Origin: Flavobacterium covae
GTDB taxonomy: Bacteria > Bacteroidota > Bacteroidia > Flavobacteriales > Flavobacteriaceae
Direction of reading: 5' to 3'
Assembly (NCBI GenBank): GCA_019565575.1
Contig: CP067379.1
Location: 1 to 64,000 of the forward strand
Length of the DNA: 64,000 nucleotides
The position numbers and the translations under genes were made by a program. Of the stretch, positions 39,010-49,133 are shown piece by piece; position 1 is the first letter of the stretch, and the number at the start of each line of letters is the position of its first letter. The notes beneath the pieces are model-generated. The model was not told the origin of the DNA, made no database searches, and worked only from the letters and a program-made list of their open reading frames with translations.

Positions 39010-40139
39010 GGGATTAATAATTTACTAATTGCCAATTCAAATTGTTCAATGGTATAATATTGTGACCATATTTGTGCTTTTTCACTTTTCCTTTTTAAAA
39101 ACTTTTCCTTTTGTAAAAAATCAATAATTCTTCTTACATCATCATCAATATCTTCCTTTAATAAGATTCCTCGTTCATCATTATTAAGCATATTAGAAAC
39201 ACATGAAACTCTAGTTACTAAAGGAATAGTACCCCCAAAACATGGCTTCTGCTACTGCTTTAGGCCATCCTTCACTTTTAGATGGTAAAATTAAAAAATG
39301 ACTTTTTATATAGGCTTCTTTTAATTTTTCTTTCGTTTGATTTCCTCTAAAAAGATAGATTTTTGTAAATGGCTTTGTTTTACATATAATAATAATTCTT
39401 CTTTTAATATACCTTCTCCATATAATTCTAAAGAAATATTATATCCTTGTCTAAGTAATTCTTGAACTATTTGTATTGAGTATAGAGGATTTTTACCTAA
39501 TGTTAAAGTTCCTACGAATAAGATTTTGATTTCTTTCTTTAGTACATTATTGAACTTTTCACTAAAATAACTTTTTACTTTTTCTTTTTCCTCATAAGTT
39601 GCAGTAAAAAAAGGTTTTATATTACTCGTTTGATTAAGCCATTCTCCATATACCAACACTTGCATATTTCTCGTAAGAAAAGTATTCGATAAAATCCATT
39701 TTTGAAATTTATAAGACCAAGGCTGTTTTGCATTTGGATCCCAATTTCCTGCATATTTTGCTGTTTTTTTCTTTCTTGGAAAAAAAATTTGTATAATAGC
39801 TCCCAATAACCCCATGTTTCCTGGACAACGTAAATGTATATGATCTGCTTTTCGAAAACCTTTATTGATCTGATAAATCAGAATAGGTAAACTGATTATA
39901 AAGTGAGCGATAGCCTTGAAACTAGTAAGATTAAAACTAGGTACTTCTAGCCATTTTTTTTTTTTATGCTCATAGGATAACCAAATAGGGTCAATATCCC
40001 CTTTCGATTTTGGAGCTATTAAAATTAATTCATCTGTATTTTTTATCCATAAATTCATTTCGCGTACATAGGGAGCATAACCATATATTTCGCCCTTTTT
40101 TTCTATATGTTGTACGTGAGTAATTATTACAAATCTCAT
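39006..40139 (-). CDS. Family 4 glycosyltransferase (frameshifted)
   Basis: The N-terminal part runs from MRFVIITHVQHIEKKGEIYGYAP, with HIHLRCPGNMGLLG and AKYAGNWDP in the acceptor domain and ILFVGTLTLGKNPLYSIQ starting the donor domain. After a shift near 39325 the segment FLILPSKSEGWPKAVAEAM continues in another frame, and the final 60 residues are in a third frame. Joined length is about 375. It overlaps the next gene by 4 bp. Confidence 0.85.
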
Positions 40140-40150
40140 TAACTATTCGT

Positions 40151-41140
40151 TTATTGAGGTATTTTGACAAATATACTAATCCATCCCCAAATTCTTCCTA
40201 AAGATTCCTGAAAGGCTTCTTTCTTTTTACTTCCTTTAAATATATTGGCAATTCTAATCATAAGTAATATACCTGTTATTACGTGCCATTTACATCTGTC
40301 TATAAATTTAGGATTAGGATTTTTCACTCTCCAAACATACCATCCGTTTCTTACTACCATTTTGCCATATTTAAACTTATTAGGTCTTCCCGAAGGTGCA
40401 TGATAATGGGCTAATCTTGCAGCAGTATTACAATACAATTCCCCTAATTGAGAAGTTCTAATAGTAAAATCAGCATCTTCATATAAACCATACCCTTCAA
40501 AATAAGTTGAAAACTGAATCTTTTCAAATAGTTTCTTTCTAAAAGAAGAAACTCCTCCCATTAGTTGTTCTACAGGATATGTTTTTCCACTTGGAGGCAA
40601 AAAACTTATACTTCTTCCATGAGCAAATAAAGGCAAATATCCTGGAGGACAGTTAGTATCTAACTTCATTCTTTTACGAAATTTGAATCGACTGGGTTCT
40701 TTTCTTATAAATCCATCCCAATAAAAGTACTTTAATCCGATGTTTTCTTTTTGGCTTTTTTCCCACTTCACCTCATTGGTTATATAACCTCCTACTCCTA
40801 ATGCGTCTGGAAAGATTAGGTATGTTTTTAGTATTTCTTCAAAATAATTTGCTTCCAAAATAACATCATCATCTAAAAAACAAACAATTTCTGTTTCTTT
40901 ATTTACTTTTGTAATACCAAAATTTCTTTGACGTGTCAGACCTCGTTCTTCTTCAGAAACTTGATAATATGTTAGATTTTTATACTGATGTGTAAAAAGT
41001 GTATCCTTTGTTTCGGAATCGGGCGAACCATCTACAATAATTATTTGATGAGGATATGTTTTTTGCGCTTTTATAGACTCTAATAAATTAGTTAAAGAGC
41101 TTTTCCTTTTATAGGTGCAGATAATAACACTAAATTTCAT
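40151..41140 (-). CDS. Family 2 glycosyltransferase
   Basis: This intact 329-residue GT-A protein starts MKFSVIICTYKRKSSLTNLLESI, with VDGSPDSE and the DxD motif as CFLDDDVIL, and MGGVSSFRKKLFEKI downstream. It adds a sugar to a lipid-linked oligosaccharide in the cytoplasm. Its first 11 bases overlap the end of the upstream gene. Confidence 0.93.
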   Translation of the reverse strand: MKFSVIICTYKRKSSLTNLLESIKAQKTYPHQIIIVDGSPDSETKDTLFTHQYKNLTYYQVSEEERGLTRQRNFGITKVNKETEIVCFLDDDVILEANYFEEILKTYLIFPDALGVGGYITNEVKWEKSQKENIGLKYFYWDGFIRKEPSRFKFRKRMKLDTNCPPGYLPLFAHGRSISFLPPSGKTYPVEQLMGGVSSFRKKLFEKIQFSTYFEGYGLYEDADFTIRTSQLGELYCNTAARLAHYHAPSGRPNKFKYGKMVVRNGWYVWRVKNPNPKFIDRCKWHVITGILLMIRIANIFKGSKKKEAFQESLGRIWGWISIFVKIPQ

Positions 41141-42674
41141 TTTCTTTTAATTTTTCAGCCCATTTTTCACTTATTTTCCATTGTTTTTTAAAATTTAAAA
41201 AGTATGCAAGGGGATTTTTTATATTTTGAACTTTATAAAATTTTAAAAACAATACTGTTTTATATCCCTGCAATTGCTTTAGAGAACTATATTTCCTTTT
41301 TACATACATTATAGTGGGCGATGGTTTAGGTTTATATACATCATTCTCCCATGAATGTACAAACTTAGTTCTAAATCCTCCAACCGGTGCCTTTAAATGT
41401 AATATTGATGGTTCTGGTAAATAGATTATATCACATCCTTTATTTCGTAACTGCATTCCAAACTCTAAATCTTCTCCAAAACCAAATTCTATTTTTTTAT
41501 CAAAATATATAAAATTGTAGAATCTTCTATTAAAAATACTACATCCTGAACCGAAAATAGTGGTTTGTGATATTTCCGTACATTCATTTTCTTGATTTTT
41601 CTGTAAACAATTAAAAACTACCGAGTCTATTTTTAAATTGACAATAAATTCAAATCCTTTTTCTAAAAATTTTGGTTCTATTCTAATATCATCATCTGCT
41701 AAAAAACACCATTTACTTTTCACTTCTTCTAATGCTAAGTTACGCGCATTACAAGCTCCTACTTGATGAGTAAAAATATGTTTTATAAAAAAAGGCCAAG
41801 ATTCACTATTAATATACTCAAGTTCCGAAACACTTCCTTGTACTGAATTTTGCTCTACAATAATAACTGTTTTGGGTAAATGTGTCTGTAAACTTAAATC
41901 TTTTAATATATCATATAAATATTTCTTCCTCCCTATAGTGGGAATAATCACATCAATCGTTTCTTCTTTATAATCAATACTTTGTGAAATTCTTTTAAAA
42001 ATTAATTCATTTCCTTTATTTTTAGTCTTTGAATAAAAGAGAGTTTTTACAAGATTGAAAAGAGTTATTCTTTTTTCATAAACAAGATAATTTGTAAAAA
42101 GTAAATAACACCATACTATTTTATAGTGTTGACTTACAAACTTAAAAATTTCTCCTTGTGTTCCTTGTTTTTTTGAAAAGGAATTAATAGAATTTAGTAG
42201 CAACCTAGGTTCTGAATAACAAAACAAGCCTAATGGTTGATACAACTTAGCTACTGAATTAAGAATAAAATCAATTGAATTCTTAGAATACCATAAAGCA
42301 ATAGGCATTTGTAATATAATACTACTATTGATAGCTCCCACTAAACTACTCATTTGCCAAGTGGGATATTTTATTTTTTTATTAATATTAATAAATGGTG
42401 AATCTTCAATATAGCCTATATCTTCTGATAAATAATTCGTATTGGGAGTATATGAAATCATTAATCGATCAAAAGACATAATTTTCAAAATATATTCTTT
42501 ATTTATAAATTCTTGAGCGTCTTCATGACTCCATACTATAATTTCCTCAGGATTTTTTTTTGCTACTTTATAAATAACCTCTCCTATCCTCTTTTTTTTG
42601 AAAGGATCAATAAATACAGCATCATCATTAATTATTTTTGTAACAAATGAAAAATTATGTACAATTATAATCAT
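41130..42674 (-). CDS. Family 2 glycosyltransferase with an unassigned N-terminal domain
   Basis: The C-terminal half (about residues 235-514) is GT2: ETIDVIIPTIGRKKYLYDILKDL, VEQNSVQG, and CFLADDDIRIEP with the DxD motif, then FGEDLEFGMQLR. The first ~230 residues (MIIIVHNFSFVTKIINDDAVF..) do not match a domain I know and include WSHEDAQEFI and a mostly helical part. The frame is open throughout, so the fusion is real in this sequence. Length is nearly double a plain GT2 enzyme. Confidence 0.88.
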   Translation of the reverse strand: MIIIVHNFSFVTKIINDDAVFIDPFKKKRIGEVIYKVAKKNPEEIIVWSHEDAQEFINKEYILKIMSFDRLMISYTPNTNYLSEDIGYIEDSPFININKKIKYPTWQMSSLVGAINSSIILQMPIALWYSKNSIDFILNSVAKLYQPLGLFCYSEPRLLLNSINSFSKKQGTQGEIFKFVSQHYKIVWCYLLFTNYLVYEKRITLFNLVKTLFYSKTKNKGNELIFKRISQSIDYKEETIDVIIPTIGRKKYLYDILKDLSLQTHLPKTVIIVEQNSVQGSVSELEYINSESWPFFIKHIFTHQVGACNARNLALEEVKSKWCFLADDDIRIEPKFLEKGFEFIVNLKIDSVVFNCLQKNQENECTEISQTTIFGSGCSIFNRRFYNFIYFDKKIEFGFGEDLEFGMQLRNKGCDIIYLPEPSILHLKAPVGGFRTKFVHSWENDVYKPKPSPTIMYVKRKYSSLKQLQGYKTVLFLKFYKVQNIKNPLAYFLNFKKQWKISEKWAEKLKENEI

Positions 42675-43814
42675 AGTAAACTCTTGTAAAATTGCATATT
42701 TTTTTGTACTATTATTTTAACATCAAATTTAGAGGTTACAAATTTAGAGGCTTCTATTCCCATGTTTTTTGCAAAGTCTTCATCTTTTAATATCCTATTT
42801 ATTCTTTGAGCATATTTTTTATGATTGGCAGGGTAAACTAGAAATCCACTTTTTCCATCTTCCATTAATTCTTGCGCCCAACCAATATTACTATTTACTA
42901 TGGCTTTTTGCATAGCCATTGCTTCTATAGTAACCAACCCTAATGTTTCTGCATACGTTGGAAAAACACATACATTTGCTTTTTGAATATAATCTTTTAC
43001 TTCATTATAGGGAATTTTTCCTAAATATTCTATTTTATCAAAGATTTCTAATTTTTTGAATTCGTTTTGCAATAACTCCCATGTAGAAACTGAATTGGTT
43101 TTTATGTCGTAGGAATCATTTCCTATCAGTACTAATTTTGCATAAGGGTTTTCTTTAAATACTTTTTTTAAAATATAGGGAAGTTCAAAAACTCCTTTTT
43201 TTCTAATTAATGTTCCTATATATAAAATAAGTCCTTTATCAAATTCTATTGAGTTTGGATTTTGAAATTGCTCCAAATCTAAACCATGATATATTGTCGT
43301 AACTTTTTCCTTTGACAAACCAAAAAGTCTGGCGGAAAGTTCTCCTGCAAATTTAGTGGGGGCTATATAAGCTTGCGCCTTTTTAACGGCAAGTGTTTCA
43401 AAAAGTTTATTTTTAATTTTTGCTTTCTTTTTCTAAATGGCAAAAGTAAGTATCACTTCCATGAAAACGAATAATTAAAGGAACTTTAAAATTCATAAAA
43501 GCTGTAATTCCTGTCCAATCGGGGGCTTCTATTAAATTAATTCCTTCTAAATCAATTACTTTATTTACGTATTTTTGAATATATTTTCTATAAAGATACC
43601 ATTTAACAAATAAATATTTTTTATCTTGAATAAGATGAAAATCAATTCCGTCTTCATTAAATATTTCATTTTTTTTTTTGTCTATAAACAAATACCGTAA
43701 CTTTCACTCCATTAATAACTAGAGCGTTTGCTAAGTTTTTAATACTGGTTCCCAAACCTCCTGTCTGTTTCATTTTGACATGCGGGTATTCTGGAGTTAA
43801 AAAAGCTATATGCA
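42671..43814 (-). CDS. Family 4 glycosyltransferase (two frameshifts)
   Basis: The start MHIAFLTPEYPHVKMKQTGGLGTSIKNLANAL is a GT4 N-terminus with the GGLG donor loop. Further on are APDWTG, IRFHGSDTYF, TTIYHGLDLEQF, LYIGTLIRKKGVFEL and EAMAMQKAIVNSNIG. Shifts are in the A10 run near 43680 and near 43415. Joined length is about 380 residues. It abuts the preceding SGNH gene with a 1 bp gap. Confidence 0.9.
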
Positions 43815-43815
43815 T

Positions 43816-44694
43816 ATTATTTTTTAAAAAAATCTTGAATTACTCTTTCTGTTAAGACTCTTGCGCCTTCTTCATTCATGTGACCACAACTAGAAAAAAA
43901 AACATCTTCATCAATAAATTTATCATAACGTATTATCTCTGGATAAATTTCTTTTATTTTTTTAAAATAATTCATTCCTTTTGTATTTGCACATATAGGT
44001 GTTGTTATAGCAATACAATTAATTTTGTTTTGTATACAAATTTTTTTATTTCTTCATAGTATACATTCGTTTTAGCCTTTCTTAATCTTAGATCATAAGC
44101 TAATTCAGTTCCTTTTCCTATCAAAGGAGTAAAACCTCCATTTAACAAATAAGCTGATTTTTTTTCTATTAGGTTTAAAAAAAATTCTCTTAATCCTATT
44201 TTCGCTTCGTATTTAATATATCTATAAAAAGGTAGGTAACATAACCAATTGTAACTATCTATTTTATTTTCATAAAATTCTGAAATAACTTTTGTTTTTT
44301 TTATAAAAGGCATAAACTTTGCTCTTGTTCCCTCTGAAAATCCTTCCGTGCTAAGATTCAGATCTACTTCAATTAGTACATTTTTAATTTTAAATTGATT
44401 TTCTATCATTATCTTTAACAGCAATAGCGTTTCTTGTAACGTAGAACCGCTCATACCGTAATTGTATGTTTTTATCCCCTTATCTACAAATATTTTAGTA
44501 ATGAAATGATTATTAGCTCTAGATGAGCCTACTATAACAAGATCATATTCTTTTTTTTTAGAATTAACGACATTAAAGATTTTATCTCTATTTATTGAAT
44601 TTAAATAAACAGAAGTATATAAAACATCTAAAAGAAAAGCACTTAAAAAAATAAGTACAACTATTTTAAATACAAAAATTAAAAATTTCTTCAT
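43816..44694 (-). CDS. SGNH-like membrane-anchored protein, possible O-acetyl modification partner (one frameshift)
   Basis: The N-terminal membrane helix (FLIFVFKIVVLIFLSAFLLDVLY) is followed by YDLVIVGSSRANNHF, the GDS-like block with a Ser nucleophile candidate, and by YNYGMSGSTLQETL. After a shift near 44010 the C-terminus reads SSCGHMNEEGARVLTERV, which looks like the D-x-x-H block of SGNH hydrolases but with Ser-Cys in place of the usual Asp. A weak catalytic dyad or a non-hydrolytic role is possible. Joined length is about 292 residues. Confidence 0.65.
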
Positions 44695-44781
44695 TCATTT
44701 AAAAACAAATAAGTTATCACCAACAGTATTTACTTTTTAAAACTCTTTTTTCCAAGTACTTACTAATAAAATATTTTTTTA

Positions 44782-46182
44782 CTACTTTGTTAAAAGGGTT
44801 TTTATTTTATTCCAAATTTTTTCCGAAGCTAAAGTTGGTTCTTTTCCAACTACAATATCAAACCATTTTTTTCCTTCTGAAACATTTGATAGCTTCTCAT
44901 CTAAAATATTTTTTACAATAGCTGTTAAATCTTTTTTGTCATGTACAAATAAAGCTGCTTCTTTGGAAGGCATGGAACGAAAATGAATGTATTTATAATT
45001 TTGACCAATATCGCGAATTCCTTTTTTTAGCTGTGGCTGCTCGTAATCAAAGAACAAGCATGAATTATTATGTGCAACAAAATCAAAAACCATTGAAGAA
45101 GCTTATGTTGCCTACAAATTCCGTGTGCTCACAAATATTTGATTGTAGGGCAAAATCTTCTTTTGTTGGCATAATTTCGTTCCATGTTTTTCCTATGGGA
45201 CGCCATAAAGGATCTATGGAAACGATAACGTCTTTATATTTATCTAATATTTTTTGATATCTATCTGTAAAATCTACAGGGCATTTACGATATATAATCC
45301 CCAGATTATATCCTTGTTGGTTCAATTCTTTAACCGATATTGCTAAGTCTTCTAAATAATATTGATCCAATGGTGATGTTACGATATCATCTCCAGAGAA
45401 GCAAATGTATTTTTTTTCTAAATCTAAATGATGTGTCTTATAAAAATCTTCTTTTGATTGCAATAAACTCGGATCAAAATGGCTTTCAAATTGTGGTGTT
45501 CCGGTGACCAAAACTTGTTCTGGTTTTACATAAGGACAGTATTGAATCAATTCGTTTTTCATGTAATCGCTCCAAACAAAATAATAGTCTGGTTCTATTA
45601 AGGTTGTTGCTTTAGGCAAATTATCCCAAGAAAATATAAAACTAGCTGTAGGTATTCCTAAATCCTGTGCTGCTAAAATAGGTGCTATGGCTTGCGTAGG
45701 CCTAGGATTGGTACAAAAAATAAAATCGGGTTTTTGTTCTTGTAGTTGTTTTTGGGAATATTGGTATTTTTCAGTTGTTCGTTCTAATTTTTTTATTTTT
45801 TCTCGAATTGTTTTTATGCCTTGTTCATTGGATTTAGTGGCTACTAAAAAATCGACGTATAAACTTTTAAAGGCGTTTTTGAATCCTTTATAGGATTGTG
45901 GGAAATTATAGGTATTGTATACTGTTTCTTTAAACTTTTTATCAAATAAATTTAACTCTGTTCTTTTCCTGGCTCTTGTAAAAACAGTAGTGAATGGATG
46001 TAATTTATTATTGGTAATTTTTATTTCTTCATATCCTATTTCTTTTTGATATCAAAAGGGGTGTTATTCCAATATACAATTTCAAATCCTAAATCTTTTC
46101 CTATTTGATTAAAATTTGTAAGTGCAAAATTTCGCAGACCAACCCCATCTGGTAGAAAAATAAATATTTTTTTTTGTGACAT
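44782..46182 (-). CDS. Polysaccharide biosynthesis protein, GT-B-like (two frameshifts)
   Basis: About 465 residues read from MSQKKIFIFLPDGVGLRNFALTNFNQIG. Later segments are KPDFIFCTNPRPTQAIAPI, PTASFIFSWDNLPKATT, YYFVWSDYMKNEL, QVLVTGTPQFE and FDFVAHNNSCLFFDYE, which follow the two-domain plan of GT-B or CDP-glycerol-transferase-like proteins. Shifts lie near 46050 and 45100, each one missing base. The position directly after neuB and the CMP-sugar synthetase makes a nonulosonic acid transferase a reasonable guess, but no motif proves it. Confidence 0.6.
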
Positions 46183-46193
46183 AAATGTCTTTT

Positions 46194-47066
46194 TTAAGCT
46201 TTTTTAAATTTTAATTTATCTCTTTGGATTTGTTCTATTGGTAAAATGTCTTGTTCTTTATAAGACAATGCTTTATGAACGGCTTTTAGATCTCTTGCTA
46301 ATTTTCGCATTCCTTCTGGCTCTAAAGATGCTGCATGGTCAGTTCCTTTCCATGTTCTATCTAATGTATAATGACGCTCAATCACATTTGCTCCTAGAGT
46401 AAAAGCAGCTATATCTACAGCAATTCCTAAATGATGTCCTGAAAAACCAATATGTTTTACTTTATCACCGTATTTTTGGATTAAGAAATTAATATCTAAA
46501 AGACAAACATCTTCAAATGGGACAGGGTATCCTGATGTACAATTATATAATACAAGATCTTTATTTCTATTTTTTTCTACAAAATAGTTAACTAAAGAAT
46601 CTACCTCATCCTTTGTGGTCATTCCTGTTGAAATATGTATTTCTCCTTTGTAGTTATCACACAACCATTGTAGCATTTCAAAATTATTATTGCATGCGGA
46701 TGGTATTTTTATAAACTCTGGTTGTAGAGAAGCTATTTCTTTAGCGGATGTAGTATCCCATACAGAGGTAGAATATACGATTCCTAATTCTTCGCAATAT
46801 TTTTTTAATTGGGCATGTTGATATACATCAAATTCTAAAAATTCTCTATGGGCTCCATAAGTATCGCCATAAGAATTTATAGGATTGGGATGTGGTGAAT
46901 TGTATTGTTCTTCGGTTAGGAGTTCTTTGTTGTTTCGTTTTTGAAATTTTACGGCATCTACATTACAATATACTTTTGCCATTTTTATAAGTTCTTTGGC
47001 AATTTCTATTTTTCCTTTATGATTACATCCTATTTCAGCAATTACATAGGGTTTTTTAAATATCAT
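46194..47066 (-). CDS. NeuB-family nonulosonic acid synthase, short form without SAF domain
   Basis: This intact 290-residue TIM-barrel protein has VIAEIGCNHKGKIEIAKELI, DAVKFQKRN, EFDVYQHAQLKKYCEELGI, KIPSACNNNFEMLQ, HISTGMTTKDEV and GFSGHHLGIAVDIAAFTLGANVIERHYTLDRTWKGTDHAASLEP. It condenses phosphoenolpyruvate with a hexose or hexosamine. The usual C-terminal antifreeze/SAF domain of about 60 residues is absent, as in KDN-9-phosphate and related synthases. It overlaps the cytidylyltransferase-phosphatase gene by 11 bp. Confidence 0.88.
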   Translation of the reverse strand: MIFKKPYVIAEIGCNHKGKIEIAKELIKMAKVYCNVDAVKFQKRNNKELLTEEQYNSPHPNPINSYGDTYGAHREFLEFDVYQHAQLKKYCEELGIVYSTSVWDTTSAKEIASLQPEFIKIPSACNNNFEMLQWLCDNYKGEIHISTGMTTKDEVDSLVNYFVEKNRNKDLVLYNCTSGYPVPFEDVCLLDINFLIQKYGDKVKHIGFSGHHLGIAVDIAAFTLGANVIERHYTLDRTWKGTDHAASLEPEGMRKLARDLKAVHKALSYKEQDILPIEQIQRDKLKFKKA

Positions 47067-48215
47067 ATCTTTTATTGTATTTCATTATCCATTCACAGGT
47101 TTCTCTTATAGCTCCTTCCAGAAGAATTTTTATTTAAAATAATGTCTGCGTTGTTTTTCAGCGTTACCGTGGCGTTTTGTGGTGTAAAAGACCAACCAAC
47201 GGAACAAATACAGGTTAAATCATTTACATCATCTCCTACATAAGCTATATTTCCAAAACTAGTATTTTTATTTAAAACAAAATCTTTTAATAATGAAAAT
47301 TTATCTTTTACTCCTAAAAAAAGGTTTTTAATTTGTAATTTCTTCATTCTCTCTTCTACTAGTTTGGAATTTTCAGAGGTTATTACAACAACCTCTACGT
47401 TATTTTGCCTAAGAATTTCTAAACCCATTCCATCACGCATATCAAATTTTTTCATTAATTCGCCTTCTTTGCTGTAATATACACATCCATCAGTAAAGAC
47501 TCCGTCAACATCTAGCACTAAATAATCTATTCTTTTTTGTTCTTTTAGTTGTTTTTGTCTTTTAGCTAAAAGCATTTCTACTATTTCCCAATCTGTTAAG
47601 CTGTCGATTTCTGTTAATGATTCTTCTGGCATTTCAACTACTGCTATCTTACCGCTTATTCTATTATTAGATTGCAGAAATTCTTTTTTGTAGTGGCATA
47701 TATTGCGCCATTTTCTATTAAGAGTCCTTCAAAATCTTGTCTTCTAGGTCTTTTAAATATATCATAATTCTGTGCTTCACCTTCATTAGACCAAATGAAT
47801 CGGTGTGTTTTGACAACGCTTAAAGCAGCATCATAATTTTCATTGAGTTTATTTAAAACCTTATTAATATCATTGGATGTTGTAAATGGTGATGTTGCTT
47901 GTAATAAGCACAATATATCAAAATCGTAATTAATTTTTTCTGCTAATTCTTTTATGGCACTTTCTGTTGATGCGGTATCGTTTGCATTTTCGGCACTTCT
48001 TAAAAGGGGATATACTTTATTTGTCCAAGTGTATTCTTTTTCGATGAATGCTAGTATTTCTTCATCATCCGTAAAAACAAAAATCTTATCTAATTCGGAA
48101 AAAATTGCTTCTGTTAACACCCAACAAAAGAGAGGCCGTCCAAGCATTTTTTTTTGTTTTTTCCTTTGATTCCTTTTGATCCTTTTCGTAAAGGTATAAT
48201 GCCTATTTTTTTCAT
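47056..48215 (-). CDS. CMP-nonulosonate cytidylyltransferase fused to KdsC-like HAD phosphatase (three frameshifts)
   Basis: The N-terminal domain starts KKIGIIPLRKGSKGIKGKN, a NeuA nucleotide-binding loop, with LLQATSPFTT and RPRRQDFEGLLIENGAIYA. The C-terminal domain has the HAD motif LVLDVDGVFTDG, VVITSENS and AYVGDDVNDL, all intact, and ends GGAIRETCEWIMKYN. Shifts lie near 48150, 47660 and 47120. Joined length is about 386 residues. The same order of domains is found in animal CMP-sialate synthetase. The fusion would make a nonulosonic acid from its phosphate and then activate it with CTP. Confidence 0.85.
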
Positions 48216-48224
48216 ATTAAAAAT

Positions 48225-49132
48225 TTATTTTTTACACATCTGATTTAAAAAACCACTTAATTCCCTTGTAAAAATAGTGGCTCCCATCTTATTCAAATGC
48301 GATTCATCGTAAAAATACAATTTATTTTGATAAACAGAATTTGTTGTATCGTAAACAAAAAACTTAGAATTATTAAGAGCCAAATCACGTATTCTATTTT
48401 CAAAAGTACTACTATGTGCTGCAAAATTGGGTGAAAAGGCAAAAACTACTTGAATATTATTAACCATACATTGTTTTAGGATAGATTGATAAGCTGTATT
48501 TTTAATTAATGATTCTCTAGCAATGGAATAGGGTCGAATTTCATATTTATATTTCATTATGAGCTTAGGATTTTTAAAATTAACTGGCATAGAACCGCAA
48601 GGAAGTATGGAATCAAATCTTGTAGGCTTACGTTCTAAAGTAAAATTAGTTTTATTCAGTCGCGACAAGCACATGAACCAAGATGTAAAATTACGATCAC
48701 CTCTGTTAATTAATTCTTGATTTATGTAGTTATATTTCACCAATGGATACAATCTATCCAAACGATACGTTATAGAAGTTGTTGGAATTAACTCAAATGG
48801 TTCATCGACTGAAAAAATGATAGTTTTAGGCTTCTTATTATACTTTAATAATGTTTTTAAAATAAAATTATGGAACTCTACGTCTGAACCTGGAAAAGCA
48901 ATATTATATGCCGATTGTCCTGTTTCTTGTTCTATTTGACTTGCAATGATATTCATTGCACCACGTGAAGATCCTAAAACAATAATATCTTTATTAATTT
49001 TCCCTTGTAGGAGTAATTCAATTCGGTTATCTACTTGATAGTTAGGCGACAGATGGATAAATACATAAAAAAGCTTGTCAATTATAAAAAAACAGCTGCA
49101 AATAGGAACGACTTACATAGAAACTTTTTCAT
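48225..49132 (-). CDS. SGNH-like protein paired with the MBOAT acyltransferase (one frameshift)
   Basis: The N-terminal hydrophobic start (MKKFLCKSFLFAAVFL) is split by a T7 run near 49085. The frame then continues DIIVLGSSRGAMNIIASQI, AYNIAFPGSDVEFHNF, SVDEPFELI and near the end YFYDESHLNKMGATIFTREL, so both the Ser block and the D-x-x-H block are present. Joined length is about 300 residues. It starts 1 bp after the MBOAT gene. AlgI-AlgJ/AlgX and PatA-PatB pairs are the known precedent for O-acylation outside the membrane. Confidence 0.75.
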
Positions 49133-49133
49133 A

